A stretch of 64,000 nucleotides of DNA from Cavia porcellus (Eukaryota > Chordata > Mammalia > Rodentia > Caviidae): positions 3,162,001-3,226,000 of the forward strand of contig NW_026947545.1 in assembly GCF_034190915.1 (NCBI RefSeq), in the 5' to 3' direction. Below, piece after piece: positions 1 through 10,882 of this stretch. How positions within the stretch are numbered: position 1 is the stretch's first letter; each line of letters begins with the position of its first letter. Below the pieces are notes generated by a model. It searched no databases and was not told the DNA's origin. It saw only the letters and a program-made list of their open reading frames with translations. Both the position numbers and the translations under genes were made by a program.

Positions 1-1778
1 TGTGTTACATTACATTCACTAGTAGGAGTGAGAAAAACATCACGGAGTTGTGCGCATTGTATGGGTGTGTGTTACATTACATTCACTAGTAGGATTGAGA
101 AAAACATCGCGGGGTGGTGCGCATTGTATGGGTGTGTGTTACATTACATTCACCAGTAGGAGTGAGAAAAACATCACGGGGAGGTGTGAATCGGAGGTTC
201 TGAATTAGGGTAGGCAGTGAGTGGCAATGTAGGATTGAGAAAAGCACCGCGGGGTGGTCACCATGGGGAGGTCAGGGAACATTCACTGGCAATGTAGGAT
301 AGGTTTCTGAAAAACATCGCGGGGTGGTGCGCATTGTACGGGTGTGTGTTACATTACATTCACTAGTAGGAGTGAGAAAAACATCACGGGGTGCTGTGCA
401 TTGTATGGGTGTGTGTTACATTACATTCACTAGTAGGAGTGAGAAAAACATCGCAGGGTGGTGCGCATTGTATGGGTGTGTGTTACATTACATTCACTAG
501 TAGGAGTGAGAAAAACATCACGGGGTGGTGCGCATTGTATGGGTGTGTGTTACATTCCATTCACTAGTAGGAGTGAGAAAAACATCACGGGGTGGTGTGA
601 ATCGGAGGGTCTGAATTAAGATAGGCAGTGAGTGGCAACGTAGAATGGAGAAAAGCACCGCGGGCTGATCAGCATGTTGAGGTCAGCGAACATGCAGTGG
701 CAATGTAGAATAGGTTTCTGAAAAACATCGCGGGGTGGTGCGCATTGTATGGGTGTGTGTTACATTACATTCACTAGTAGGAGTGAGAAAAACATCACGG
801 GGTGGTGCGCATTGTATGGGTGTGTGTTACATTACATTCACTAGTAGGAGTGAGAAAAACATCACAGGGTGGTGCGCATTGTATGGGTGTGTGTTACATT
901 ACAGTCACGAGTAGGAGTGAGAAAAACATCACGGGGTGGTGCGCATTGTATGGGTGTGTGTTACATTACAGTCACGAGTAGGAGTGAGAAAAACATCACG
1001 GGGTGGTGCGCATTGTATGGGTGTGTGTTACATTACATTCACTAGTAGGAGTGAGAAAAACATCACGGGGTGGTGCGCATTTTATGGGTGTGTGTTACAT
1101 TACATTCACTAGTAGGAGTGAGAAAAACATCACTGGGTGGTGCGCGTTGTATGGGTGTGTGTTACATTACATTCACTAGTAGGAGTGAGAAAAACCTCAC
1201 GGGGTGGTGTGAATCGGAGGGTCTGAATTAAGATAGGCAGTGAGTGGCAACGTAGGATGGAGAAAAGCACCGCGGGGTGATCAGCATGGGGAGGTCCGGG
1301 AACATGCAGTGGCAATGTAGGATAGGTTTCTGAAAAACATCGCGGAGTGGTGCGCATTGTATGGGTGTGTGTTACATTACATTCACTACTAGGAGTGAGA
1401 AAAACATCACGGGGTGGTGCGCATTGTATGGGAGTGTGTTACATTACATTCATTATTAGGAGTGAGAAAAACATCACGGGGTGGTGCGCATTGTATGGGT
1501 GTTTGTTACATTACGTTCACTAGTAGGAGTGAGAAAAACATCACGGGGTGGTGTGAATCGGAGGGTCTGAATTAGGATAGGCAGTGAGTGGCAATGTAGG
1601 ATGGAGAAAAGCACCGCGAGGTGGTCAGCATGGGGAGGTCCGGGAACATGCAGTGGCAATGTAGGATAGGTTTCTGAAAAACATCGCGGGGTGGTGCGCA
1701 TTGTATGGGTGTGTGTTACATTACATTCACTAGTAGGAGTGAGAAAAACATCCCGGGGTGGTGCGCATTGTATGGGTG
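1..1778 (+). repeat. 1778-bp higher-order repeat, copy 1
   Basis: The unit contains 18 A monomers and four B-C pairs (184, 595, 1207, 1551): 18x67 + 4x143 = 1778. Position 43 (cggagttg variant) recurs at 1821 and 3599, confirming the period. The unit start is arbitrary because the window opens inside the array. Differences from copy 2 that I noticed are few and scattered, including aggattgag versus aggagtgag near 95, cactggcaat versus cagtggcaat near 285, and cgggctgatc versus cggggtgatc near 662. Confidence 0.93.
184..326 (+). repeat. First B-C pair (143 bp) of the window
   Basis: This B (184-256) plus C (257-326) pair interrupts the A array; the next A resumes at 327 with gtgcgcattg. It carries the local variants cggaggttctg and gtcaccatgg. 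The same pair recurs at 1962 and 3740 (offset 1778) and again at 7685, showing that the pair is amplified together with its flanking A monomers rather than inserted independently. Confidence 0.95.
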
Positions 1779-3556
1779 TGTGTTACATTACATTCACTAG
1801 TAGGAGTGAGAAAAACATCACGGAGTTGTGCGCATTGTATGGGTGTGTGTTACATTACATTCACTAGTAGGAGTGAGAAAAACATCGCGGGGTGGTGCGC
1901 ATTGTATGGGTGTGTGTTACATTACATTCACTAGTAGGAGTGAGAAAAACATCACGGGGAGGTGTGAATCGGAGGTTCTGAATTAGGGTAGGCAGTGAGT
2001 GGCAATGTAGGATTGAGAAAAGCACCGCGGGGTGGTCACCATGGGGAGGTCAGGGAACATTCAGTGGCAATGTAGGATAGGTTTCTGAAAAACATCGCGG
2101 GGTGGTGCGCATTGTACGGGTGTGTGTTACATTACATTCACTAGTAGGAGTGAGAAAAACATCACGGGGTGCTGTGCATTGTATGGGTGTGTGTTACATT
2201 ACATTCACTAGTAGGAGTGAGAAAAACATCGCAGGGTGGTGCGCATTGTATGGGTGTGTGTTACATTACATTCACTAGTAGGAGTGAGAAAAACATCACG
2301 GGGTGGTGCGCATTGTATGGGTGTGTGTTACATTCCATTCACTAGTAGGAGTGAGAAAAACATCACGGGGTGGTGTGAATCGGAGGGTCTGAATTAAGAT
2401 AGGCAGTGAGTGGCAACGTAGAATGGAGAAAAGCACCGCGGGGTGATCAGCATGTTGAGGTCAGCGAACATGCAGTGGCAATGTAGGATAGGTTTCTGAA
2501 AAACATCGCGGGGTGGTGCGCATTGTATGGGTGTGTGTTACATTACATTCACTAGTAGGAGTGAGAAAAACATCACGGGGTGGTGCGCATTGTATGGGTG
2601 TGTGTTACATTACATTCACTAGTAGGAGTGAGAAAAACATCACAGGGTGGTGCGCATTGTATGGGTGTGTGTTACATTACAGTCACGAGTAGGAGTGAGA
2701 AAAACATCACGGGGTGGTGCGCATTGTATGGGTGTGTGTTACATTACAGTCACGAGTAGGAGTGAGAAAAACATCACGGGGTGGTGCGCATTGTATGGGT
2801 GTGTGTTACATTACATTCACTAGTAGGAGTGAGAAAAACATCACGGGGTGGTGCGCATTTTATGGGTGTGTGTTACATTACATTCACTAGTAGGAGTGAG
2901 AAAAACATCACTGGGTGGTGCGCGTTGTATGGGTGTGTGTTACATTACATTCACTAGTAGGAGTGAGAAAAACCTCACGGGGTGGTGTGAATCGGAGGGT
3001 CTGAATTAAGATAGGCAGTGAGTGGCAACGTAGGATGGAGAAAAGCACCGCGGGGTGATCAGCATGGGGAGGTCCGGGAACATGCAGTGGCAATGTAGGA
3101 TAGGTTTCTGAAAAACATCGCGGAGTGGTGCGCATTGTATGGGTGTGTGTTACATTACATTCACTACTAGGAGTGAGAAAAACATCACGGGGTGGTGCGC
3201 ATTGTATGGGAGTGTGTTACATTACATTCATTATTAGGAGTGAGAAAAACATCACGGGGTGGTGCGCATTGTATGGGTGTTTGTTACATTACGTTCACTA
3301 GTAGGAGTGAGAAAAACATCACGGGGTGGTGTGAATCGGAGGGTCTGAATTAGGATAGGCAGTGAGTGGCAATGTAGGATGGAGAAAAGCACCGCGAGGT
3401 GGTCAGCATGGGGAGGTCCGGGAACATGCAGTGGCAATGTAGGATAGGTTTCTGAAAAACATCGCGGGGTGGTGCGCATTGTATGGGTGTGTGTTACATT
3501 ACATTCACTAGTAGGAGTGAGAAAAACATCCCGGGGTGGTGCGCATTGTATGGGTG
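1779..3556 (+). repeat. 1778-bp higher-order repeat, copy 2
   Basis: Same block order as copy 1, with B-C pairs at 1962, 2373, 2985 and 3329. It includes the diagnostic A variants cattattagg (before 3252) and gtttgttacattacgttcac (just before the pair at 3329). The near identity to copy 1 over nearly 1.8 kb implies a recent duplication or ongoing homogenisation. Confidence 0.93.
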
Positions 3557-4084
3557 TGTGTTACATTACATTCACTAGTAGGAGTGAGAAAAACATCACG
3601 GAGTTGTGCGCATTGTATGGGTGTGTGTTACATTACATTCACTAGTAGGAGTGAGAAAAACATCGCGGGGTGGTGCGCATTGTATGGGTGTGTGTTACAT
3701 TACATTCACTAGTAGGAGTGAGAAAAACATCACGGGGAGGTGTGAATCGGAGGGTCTGAATTAGGGTAGGCAGTGAGTGGCAATGTAGGATTGAGAAAAG
3801 CACCGCGGGGTGGTCACCATGGGGAGGTCAGGGAACATTCAGTGGCAATGTAGGATAGGTTTCTGAAAAACATCGCGGGGTGGTGCGCATTGTACGGGTG
3901 TGTGTTACATTACATTCACTAGTAGGAGTGAGAAAAACATCACGGGGTGCTGTGCATTGTATGGGTGTGTGTTACATTACATTCACTAGTAGGAGTGAGA
4001 AAAACATCGCAGGGTGGTGCGCATTGTATGGGTGTGTGTTACATTACATTCACTAGTAGGAGTGAGAAAAACATCACGGGGTGG
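3557..4084 (+). repeat. 1778-bp higher-order repeat, truncated copy 3
   Basis: The pattern of copies 1 and 2 continues through the pair at 3740 and the gtgctgtgcattg and catcgcaggg A variants, then departs at about 4085, where copies 1 and 2 have gtgcgcattg with ttacattccattc and this copy has gtgggccttg with ttatattacattc. The B in this copy reads cggagggtctg rather than cggaggttctg. The departure marks the junction between the 1778-bp family and the next higher-order family. Confidence 0.85.
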
Positions 4085-4495
4085 TGGGCCTTGTATGGGT
4101 GTGTGTTATATTACATTCACTAGTAGGAGTGAGAAAAACATCACGGGGTGGTGTGAATCGGAGGGTCTGAATTAGAATAGGCAGTGAGTGGCAATGTAGG
4201 ATGGAGAAAAGCACCGCGGGGTGGTCAGAATGGGGAAGTCAGGGAACATGCAGTGGCAATGTGGGATAGGTTTCTGAAAAACATCGCGGGGTTGTGCGCA
4301 TTGTATGGGTGTGTGTTTCATTACATTCACTAGTAGGAGTGAGAAAAACATCACGGTGTGGTGTGAATCGGAGGGTCTGAATTAGGATAGGCAGTGAGTG
4401 GCAATGTAGGATGGAGAAAAGCACCGCGGGGTGGTCAGCATTGGGAGGTCAGGGAACATGCAGTGGCAATGTAGGATAGCTTTCTGAAAAACATC
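3615..4495 (+). repeat. Segment duplicated at 7560-8440 (offset 3945), source or sister copy
   Basis: B-C pairs at 3740, 4151 and 4361 correspond to 7685, 8096 and 8306, all with offset 3945. Shared private variants include gtgggccttg with ttatattac, cagaatggggaagtcagg, tgtgtttcattac, and gataGCtttctg in the third C. The two pairs at 4151 and 4361 are separated by a single A monomer (210-bp spacing), a rare arrangement that is also copied. Confidence 0.9.
4361..4433 (+). repeat. B monomer, 73 bp, consensus example
   Basis: B opens gtgtgaatcggagggtctga, continues with attaggataggcagtgag and tggcaatgtaggatgg, and ends gagaaaagcaccgcggggtg. Its last 20 bases align with the last 20 of A with a few changes (gcaccgcgg for catcacgg), and its centre aligns with the centre of C. 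B is always followed by C and always preceded by A. It carries one CCGCGG (SacII) site in most copies. Recurrent variants define subfamilies: gtgttaatcg with ggagtaaagcacc (blocks at 13942, 16550, 17028, 21269) and gtgggaatcg (for example 6329, 9796, 11898, 15107, 24677, 31910). Confidence 0.95.
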
Positions 4496-4838
4496 GCGGG
4501 GTGCTGCGCATTGTATGGGTGTGTGTTACATTACATTCACTAGTAGGAGTGAGAAAAACATCACGGGGTGATGCTCATTGTATGGGTGTGTGTTACATTA
4601 CATTCACTAGTAGGAGTGAGAAAAACATCACGGGGTGGTGCGCATTTTATGGGTGTGTGTTACATTACATTCACTAGTAGGAGTGAGAAAAACATCAAGG
4701 GGTTGTGCGCATTGTATGCGTGTGTGTTACATTACATTCACTAGTAGGAGTGAGAAAAACATCACGGGGTGGTGCGCATTGTATGGGTGTGTGTTACATT
4801 ACATTCACTAGTAGGAGTGAGAAAAATATCACGGGGTG

Positions 4839-4981
4839 GTGTGAATTGGAGGGTCTGAATTAGGATAGGCAGTGAGTGGCAATGTAGGATGGAGAAAAGC
4901 ACCGCGGTGTGGTCAGCATGGGGAGGTCAGGGAACATGCATTGGCAATGTAGGATAGGTTTCTGAAAAACATCGCGGGGTA
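4839..4981 (+). repeat. B-C pair absent from the sister copy
   Basis: In this copy the pair at 4839 lies between those at 4361 and 5584. In the sister copy the pair at 8306 is followed directly by that at 9051, so one block of five A plus one B-C (478 bp) is missing there, or was gained here. The offset between copies changes from 3945 to 3467 across this point, a difference of exactly 478. Confidence 0.88.
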
Positions 4982-5313
4982 GTGCGCATTGTATGGGTGT
5001 GTGTTACATTACATTCACTAGTAGGAGTGAGAAAAACATCACGTGGTGGTGCGCATTGTATGGGTGTGTGTTACATTACATTCACTAGTAGGAGTGAGAA
5101 AAACATCAGGGCGTCATGCGCATTGTATGGGTGTGTGTTACATTACATTCACTAGTAGGAGTGAGAAAAACATCACGGGGTGGTGCGCATTGTATGGGTG
5201 TGTGTTACATTACATTCACTAGTAGGAGTGAGAAAAACATCACGGGGTGGTGTGCATTGTATGGGTGTGTGTTACATTACATTCACTAGTAGGAGTGAGA
5301 AAAACATCACGGC

Positions 5314-7352
5314 GTGGTGCGCATTGTATGGGTGTGTGTTACATTACATTCACTAGTAGGAGTGAGAAAAACATCACGGGGTGGTGCGCATTGTATGGGT
5401 GTGTGTTACATTACATTCACAAGTAGCAGTGAGAAAAACATCACGTGTGATGCGCATTGTATTGGTGAGTGTTACATTACATTCACTAGTAGGAGTGAGT
5501 AAAACATCACGGGATGGTGCGCATTGTATGGGTGTCTGTTACATTACATTCACTAGTAGGAGTGAGAAAAACATCACGGGGTGGTGTGAATCGGAGGGTC
5601 TGAATTAGGATAGGCAGTGAGTGGCAATGTAGGATGGAGAAAAGCACTGCGGGTGGTCAGCATGGGGAGGTAAGGGAACATGCAGTGGCAATGTAGGATA
5701 GGTTTCTGAAAAACATTGCGGGGTGGTGCACATTGTATGGGTGTGTGTTACATTACATTCACTAGTAGGAGTGTGAAAAACATGACGGGGTGGTGCCCAT
5801 TGTATGGGTGTGTGTTACATTACATTCACTAGTAGGAGTGAGAAAAACATCACGGGGTGGTGCGCATTGTATGGGTGTGTGTTACATTACATTCACTAGT
5901 AGGCGTGAGAAAAACATCACGGGGTGGTGCGCATTGTATGGGTGTGTGTTACATTACATTCACTAGTAGGAGTGTGAAAAACATGACGGGGTGGTGCGCA
6001 TTGTATGGGTGTGTGTTACATTACATTCACTAGTAGGAGTGAGAAAAACATCACGGGGTGGTGCGCATTGTATGGCTGTGTGTTACATTACATTCACTAG
6101 TAGGAGTGAGAAAAACATCACGGGGTGGTGCGCACTGTATGGGTGTGTGTTACATTACATTCACTAGTAGGAGTGAGGAACACATCACGGGGTGGTGCGC
6201 ATTGTATGGGTGTGTGTTACATTACATTCACTAGTAGGAAGGAGAAGAACATCACGGGGTGGTGCGCATTGTATGGGTGTGTGTTACATTACATTCACTA
6301 GTAGGAGTGAGAAAAACATCACGGTGTTGTGGGAATCGGAGGGTCTGAATTAGGATAGGCAGTGAGTGGCAATGTAGGATGGAGAAAAGCACCGCGGGTT
6401 GGTCAGCATTGGGAGGTCAGGGAACATGCAGTGGCAATGTAGGATAGGTTTCTGAAAATCATCGCGGGGTGGTGCGCATTATATGGGTGTGTGTTACATT
6501 ACATTCACTAGTAGGAGTGAGAAAAACATCACGGGGTGGTGCGCATTGTATGGGTGTGTGTTACATTCCATTCACTAGTAGGAGTGAGAAAAACATCACG
6601 GGGTGGTGTGAATCGGAGGGTCTGAATTAAGATAGGCAGTGAGTGGCAACGTAGGATGGAGAAAAGCACCGCGGGGTGATCAGCATGTTGAGGTCAGCGA
6701 ACATGCAATGGCAATTTAGGATAGGTTTCTGAAAAAGATCGCGGGGTGTTACGCATTGTATGGGTGTGTGTTACATTACATTCACTAGTAGGAGTGAGAA
6801 AAACATCACGGGGTGGTGCGCATTGTATGGGTGTGTGTTACATTACATTCACTAGTAGGAGTGAGAAAAACATCACAGGGTGGTGCGCATTGTATGGGTG
6901 TGTGTTACATTACATTCACTAGTAGGAGTGAGAAAAACATCACGGGGTGGTGCGCATTGTATTGGTGTGTGTTACATTACATTCATTAGTAGGCGTCAGA
7001 AAAACATCACGGGGTGGTGCGCATTGTATGGGTGTGTGTTACATTACATTCACGAGTAGGAGTGAGAAAAACATCACGGGGTGGTGCGCATTGTATGGGT
7101 GGGTGTTACATTACATTCACTAGTAGGAGTGAGAAAATCATCACGGGGTGGTGCGCATTGTATGGGTGTGTGTTACTTTACATTCACTAGTAGGCGTGAG
7201 AAAAACATCATGGGGTGGTGCGCATTGTATGGGTGTGTGTTACATTACATTCACTAGTAGGAGTGTGAAAAACATGACGGGGTGGTGCGCATTGTATGGG
7301 TGTGTGTTACATTACATTCACTAGTAGGAGTGAGAAAAACATCACGGGGTGG
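5314..7352 (+). repeat. 2102-bp family, copy 1 (dispersed)
   Basis: B-C pairs at 5584, 6329 and 6606, followed by a run of 14 A monomers. Private variants repeated in order in the other two copies: cacgtgtgatgcgc with attggtgagtg, gcactgcgggtggtc in the first B, aggagtgtgaaaaacatgacgg, gtatggctgtg, gtgaggaacacatc, aggaaggag, attatatggg, and ggtgttacgcattg. This copy is followed by different A monomers from 7353, including a two-base deletion in acattacactcaagtagg. Confidence 0.9.
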
Positions 7353-7559
7353 TGCACATTGTATGGGTGTGTGTTACATTACATGCACTAGTAGGAGTGA
7401 GAAAAACATCACGGGGTGGTGCGCATTTTATGGGTGTTTGTTACATTACATTCACTTGTAGGAGTGAGAAAAACATCACTGGGTGGTTCGCATTGTATGG
7501 GTGTGTGTTACATTACACTCAAGTAGGAGTGAGAAAAACATCACGGGGTGGTGCGCATT

Positions 7560-8440
7560 GTATGGGTGTGTGTTACATTACATTCACTAGTAGGAGTGAG
7601 AAAAACATCGCGGGGTGGTGCGCATTGTATGGGTGTGTGTTACATTACATTCACTAGTAGGAGTGAGAAAAACATCACGGGGAGGTGTGAATCGGAGGGT
7701 CTGAATTAGGGTAGGCAGTGAGTGGCAATGTAGGATTGAGAAAAGCACCGCGGGGTGGTCACCATGGGGAGGTCAGGGAACATTCAGTGGCAATGTAGGA
7801 TAGGTTTCTGAAAAACATCGCGGGGTGGTGCGCATTGTACGGGTGTGTGTTACATTACATTCACTAGTAGGAGTGAGAAAAACATCACGGGGTGCTGTGC
7901 ATTGTATGGGTGTGTGTTACCTTACATTCACTAGTAGGAGTGAGAAAAACATCGCAGGGTGGTGCGCATTGTATGGGTGTGTGTTACATTACATTCACTA
8001 GTAGGAGTGAGAAAAACATCACGGGGTGGTGGGCCTTGTATGGGTGTGTGTTATATTACATTCACTAGTAGGAGTGAGAAAAACATCACGGGGTGGTGTG
8101 AATCGGAGGGTCTGAATTAGAATAGGCAGTGAGTGGCAATGTAGGATGGAGAAAAGCACCGCGGGGTGGTCAGAATGGGGAAGTCAGGGAACATGCAGTG
8201 GCAATGTGGGATAGGTTTCTGAAAAACATCGCGGGGTTGTGCGCATTGTATGGGTGTGTGTTTCATTACATTCACTAGTAGGAGTGAGAAAAACATCACG
8301 GTGTGGTGTGAATCGGAGGGTCTGAATTAGGATAGGCAGTGAGTGGCAATGTAGGATGGAGAAAAGCACCGCGGGGTGGTCAGCATTGGGAGGTCAGGGA
8401 ACATGCAGTGGCAATGTAGGATAGCTTTCTGAAAAACATC
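7560..8440 (+). repeat. Sister copy of 3615-4495
   Basis: Pairs at 7685, 8096 and 8306 repeat the order and private variants of 3740, 4151 and 4361. The third C here combines atagctttctg, private to the C following 4361, with gtagtgcgcattg, private to the monomer after the C of the 4839 block. The copy is therefore a visible recombinant with its joint at 8426-8447. Confidence 0.9.
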
Positions 8441-8780
8441 GCGGGGTAGTGCGCATTGTATGGGTGTGTGTTACATTACATTCACTAGTAGGAGTGAGAA
8501 AAACATCACAGGGTGGTGCGCATTGTATGGGTGTGTGTTACATTACATTCACTAGTAGGAGTGAGAAAAACATCACGGCGTGGTGCGCATTGTATGGGTG
8601 TGTGTTACATTACATTCACTAGTAGGAGTGAGAAAAACATCACGGGGTGGTGCGCATTGTATGGGTGTGTGTTACATTACATTCACTAGTAGGAGTGAGA
8701 AAAACATCACGGGGTGGTGCGCATTGTATGGGTGTGTGTTACATTACATTCACTAGTAGGAGTGAGAAAAACATCACGGC

Positions 8781-10882
8781 GTGGTGCGCATTGTATGGGT
8801 GTGTGTTACATTACATTCACTAGTAGGAGTGAGAAAAACATCACGGGGTGGTGCGCATTGTATGGGTGTGTGTTACATTACATTCACTAGTAGGAGTGAG
8901 AAAAACATCACGTGTGATGCGCATTGTATTGGTGAGTGTTACATTACATTCACTAGTAGGAGTGAGTAAAACATCACGGGATGGTGCGCATTGTATGGGT
9001 GTCTGTTACATTACATTCACTAGTAGGAGTGAGAAAAACATCACGGGGTGGTGTGAATCGGAGGGTCTGAATTAGGATAGGCAGTGAGTGGCAATGTAGG
9101 ATGGAGAAAAGCACTGCGGGTGGTCAGCATGGGGAGGTAAGGGAACATGCAGTGGCAATGTAGGATAGGTTTCTGAAAAACATCGCGGGGTGGTGCACAT
9201 TGTATGGGTGTGTGTTACATTACATTCACTAGTAGGAGTGTGAAAAACATGACGGGGTGGTGCCCATTGTATGGGTGTGTGTTACATTACATTCACTAGT
9301 AGGAGTGAGAAAAACATCACGGGGTGGTGCGCATTGTATGGGTGTGTGTTACATTACATTCACTAGTAGGCGTGAGAAAAACATCACGGGGTGGTGCGCA
9401 TTGTATGGGTGTGTGTTACATTACATTCACTAGTAGGAGTGTGAAAAACATGACGGGGTGGTGCGCATTGTATGGGTGTGTGTTACATTACATTCACTAG
9501 TAGGAGTGAGAAAAACATCACGGGGTGGTGCGCATTGTATGGCTGTGTGTTACATTACATTCACTAGTAGGAGTGAGAAAAACATCACGGGGTGGTGCGC
9601 ACCGTATGGGTGTGTGTTACATTACATTCACTAGTAGGAGTGAGGAACACATCACGGGGTGGTGCGCATTGTATGGGTGTGTGTTACATTACATTCACTA
9701 GTAGGAAGGAGAAAAACATCACGGGGTGGTGCGCATTGTATGGGTGTGTGTTACATTACATTCACTAGTAGGAGTGAGAAAAACATCACGGTGTGGTGGG
9801 AATCGGAGGGTCTGAATTAGGATAGGCAGTGAGTGGCAATGTAGGATGGAGAAAAGCACCGCGGGTTGGTCAGCATTGGGAGGTCAGGGAACATGCAGTG
9901 GCAATGTAGGATAGGTTTCTGAAAATCATCGCGGGGTGGTGCGCATTATATGGGTGTGTGTTACATTACATTCACTAGTAGGAGTGAGAAAAACATCACG
10001 GGGTGGTGCGCATTGTATGGGTGTGTGTTACATTCCATTCACTAGTAGGAGTGAGAAAAACATCACGGGGTGGTGTGAATCGGAGGGTCTGAATTAAGAT
10101 AGGCAGTGAGTGGCAACGTAGGATGGAGAAAAGCACCGCGGGGTGATCAGCATGTTGAGGTCAGCGAACATGCAATGGCAATTTAGGATAGGTTTCTGAA
10201 AAAGATCGCGGGGTGTTACGCATTGTATGGGTGTGTGTTACATTACATTCACTAGTAGGAGTGAGAAAAACATCACGGGGTGGTGCGCATTGTATGGGTG
10301 TGTGTTACATTACATTCACTAGTAGGAGTGAGAAAAACATCACAGGGTGGTGCGCATTGTATGGGTGTGTGTTACATTACATTCACTAGTAGGAGTGAGA
10401 AAAACATCACGGGGTGGTGCGCATTGTATTGGTGTGTGTTACATTACATTCATTAGTAGGCGTGAGAAAAACATCACGGGGTGGTGCGCATTGTATGGGT
10501 GTGTGTTACATTACATTCACGAGTAGGAGTGAGAAAAACATCACGGGGTGGTGCGCATTGTATGGGTGGGTGTTACATTACATTCACTAGTAGGAGTGAG
10601 AAAATCATCACGGGGTGGTGCGCATTGTATGGGTGTGTGTTACTTTACATTCACTAGTAGGCGTGAGAAAAACATCATGGGGTGGTGCGCATTGTATGGG
10701 TGTGTGTTACATTACATTCACTAGTAGGAGTGTGAAAAACATGACGGGGTGGTGCGCATTGTATGGGTGTGTGTTACATTACATTCACTAGTAGGAGTGA
10801 GAAAAACATCACGGGGTGGTGCACATTGTATGGGTGTGTGTTACATTACATTCACTAGTAGGAGTGAGAAAAACATCACGGC
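8781..10882 (+). repeat. 2102-bp family, copy 2 (tandem with copy 3)
   Basis: B-C pairs at 9051, 9796 and 10073. The unit is 25 A monomers and three pairs, less two single-base deletions (in cacgtgtgatgcgc and in gcactgcgggtgg): 25x67 + 3x143 - 2 = 2102. Its boundary with copy 3 falls where the gtgcacattg monomer at 10817 is followed by the cacggcgtggtgcgc monomer that starts the unit. Confidence 0.93.

Noticed and set aside
1130..1357. Minus-strand open frames of 60-84 codons over the B-C pairs (also 1474-1701, 2908-3135, 13110-13337, 14575-14829, 15374-15601, 20160-20387 and others)
   Set aside because: They recur wherever a B-C pair occurs, start and stop inside the repeat, resemble no protein family I know, and change with indels and stops in sister copies. 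They are repeat translations and not genes.
4361..4433. Telomere-like repeat from attaggatagg in B
   Set aside because: It occurs once per B and is not a tandem TTAGGG-type array.
7349..7657. Plus-strand frames up to 102 codons in A runs (also 17302-17598, 22913-23218, 26663-26968, 50033-50338)
   Set aside because: Length is set by the 67-bp period and the TAG TAG in A. The translation is three shifted readings of the same 67 bases, with no start context, domain or conservation beyond the repeat.
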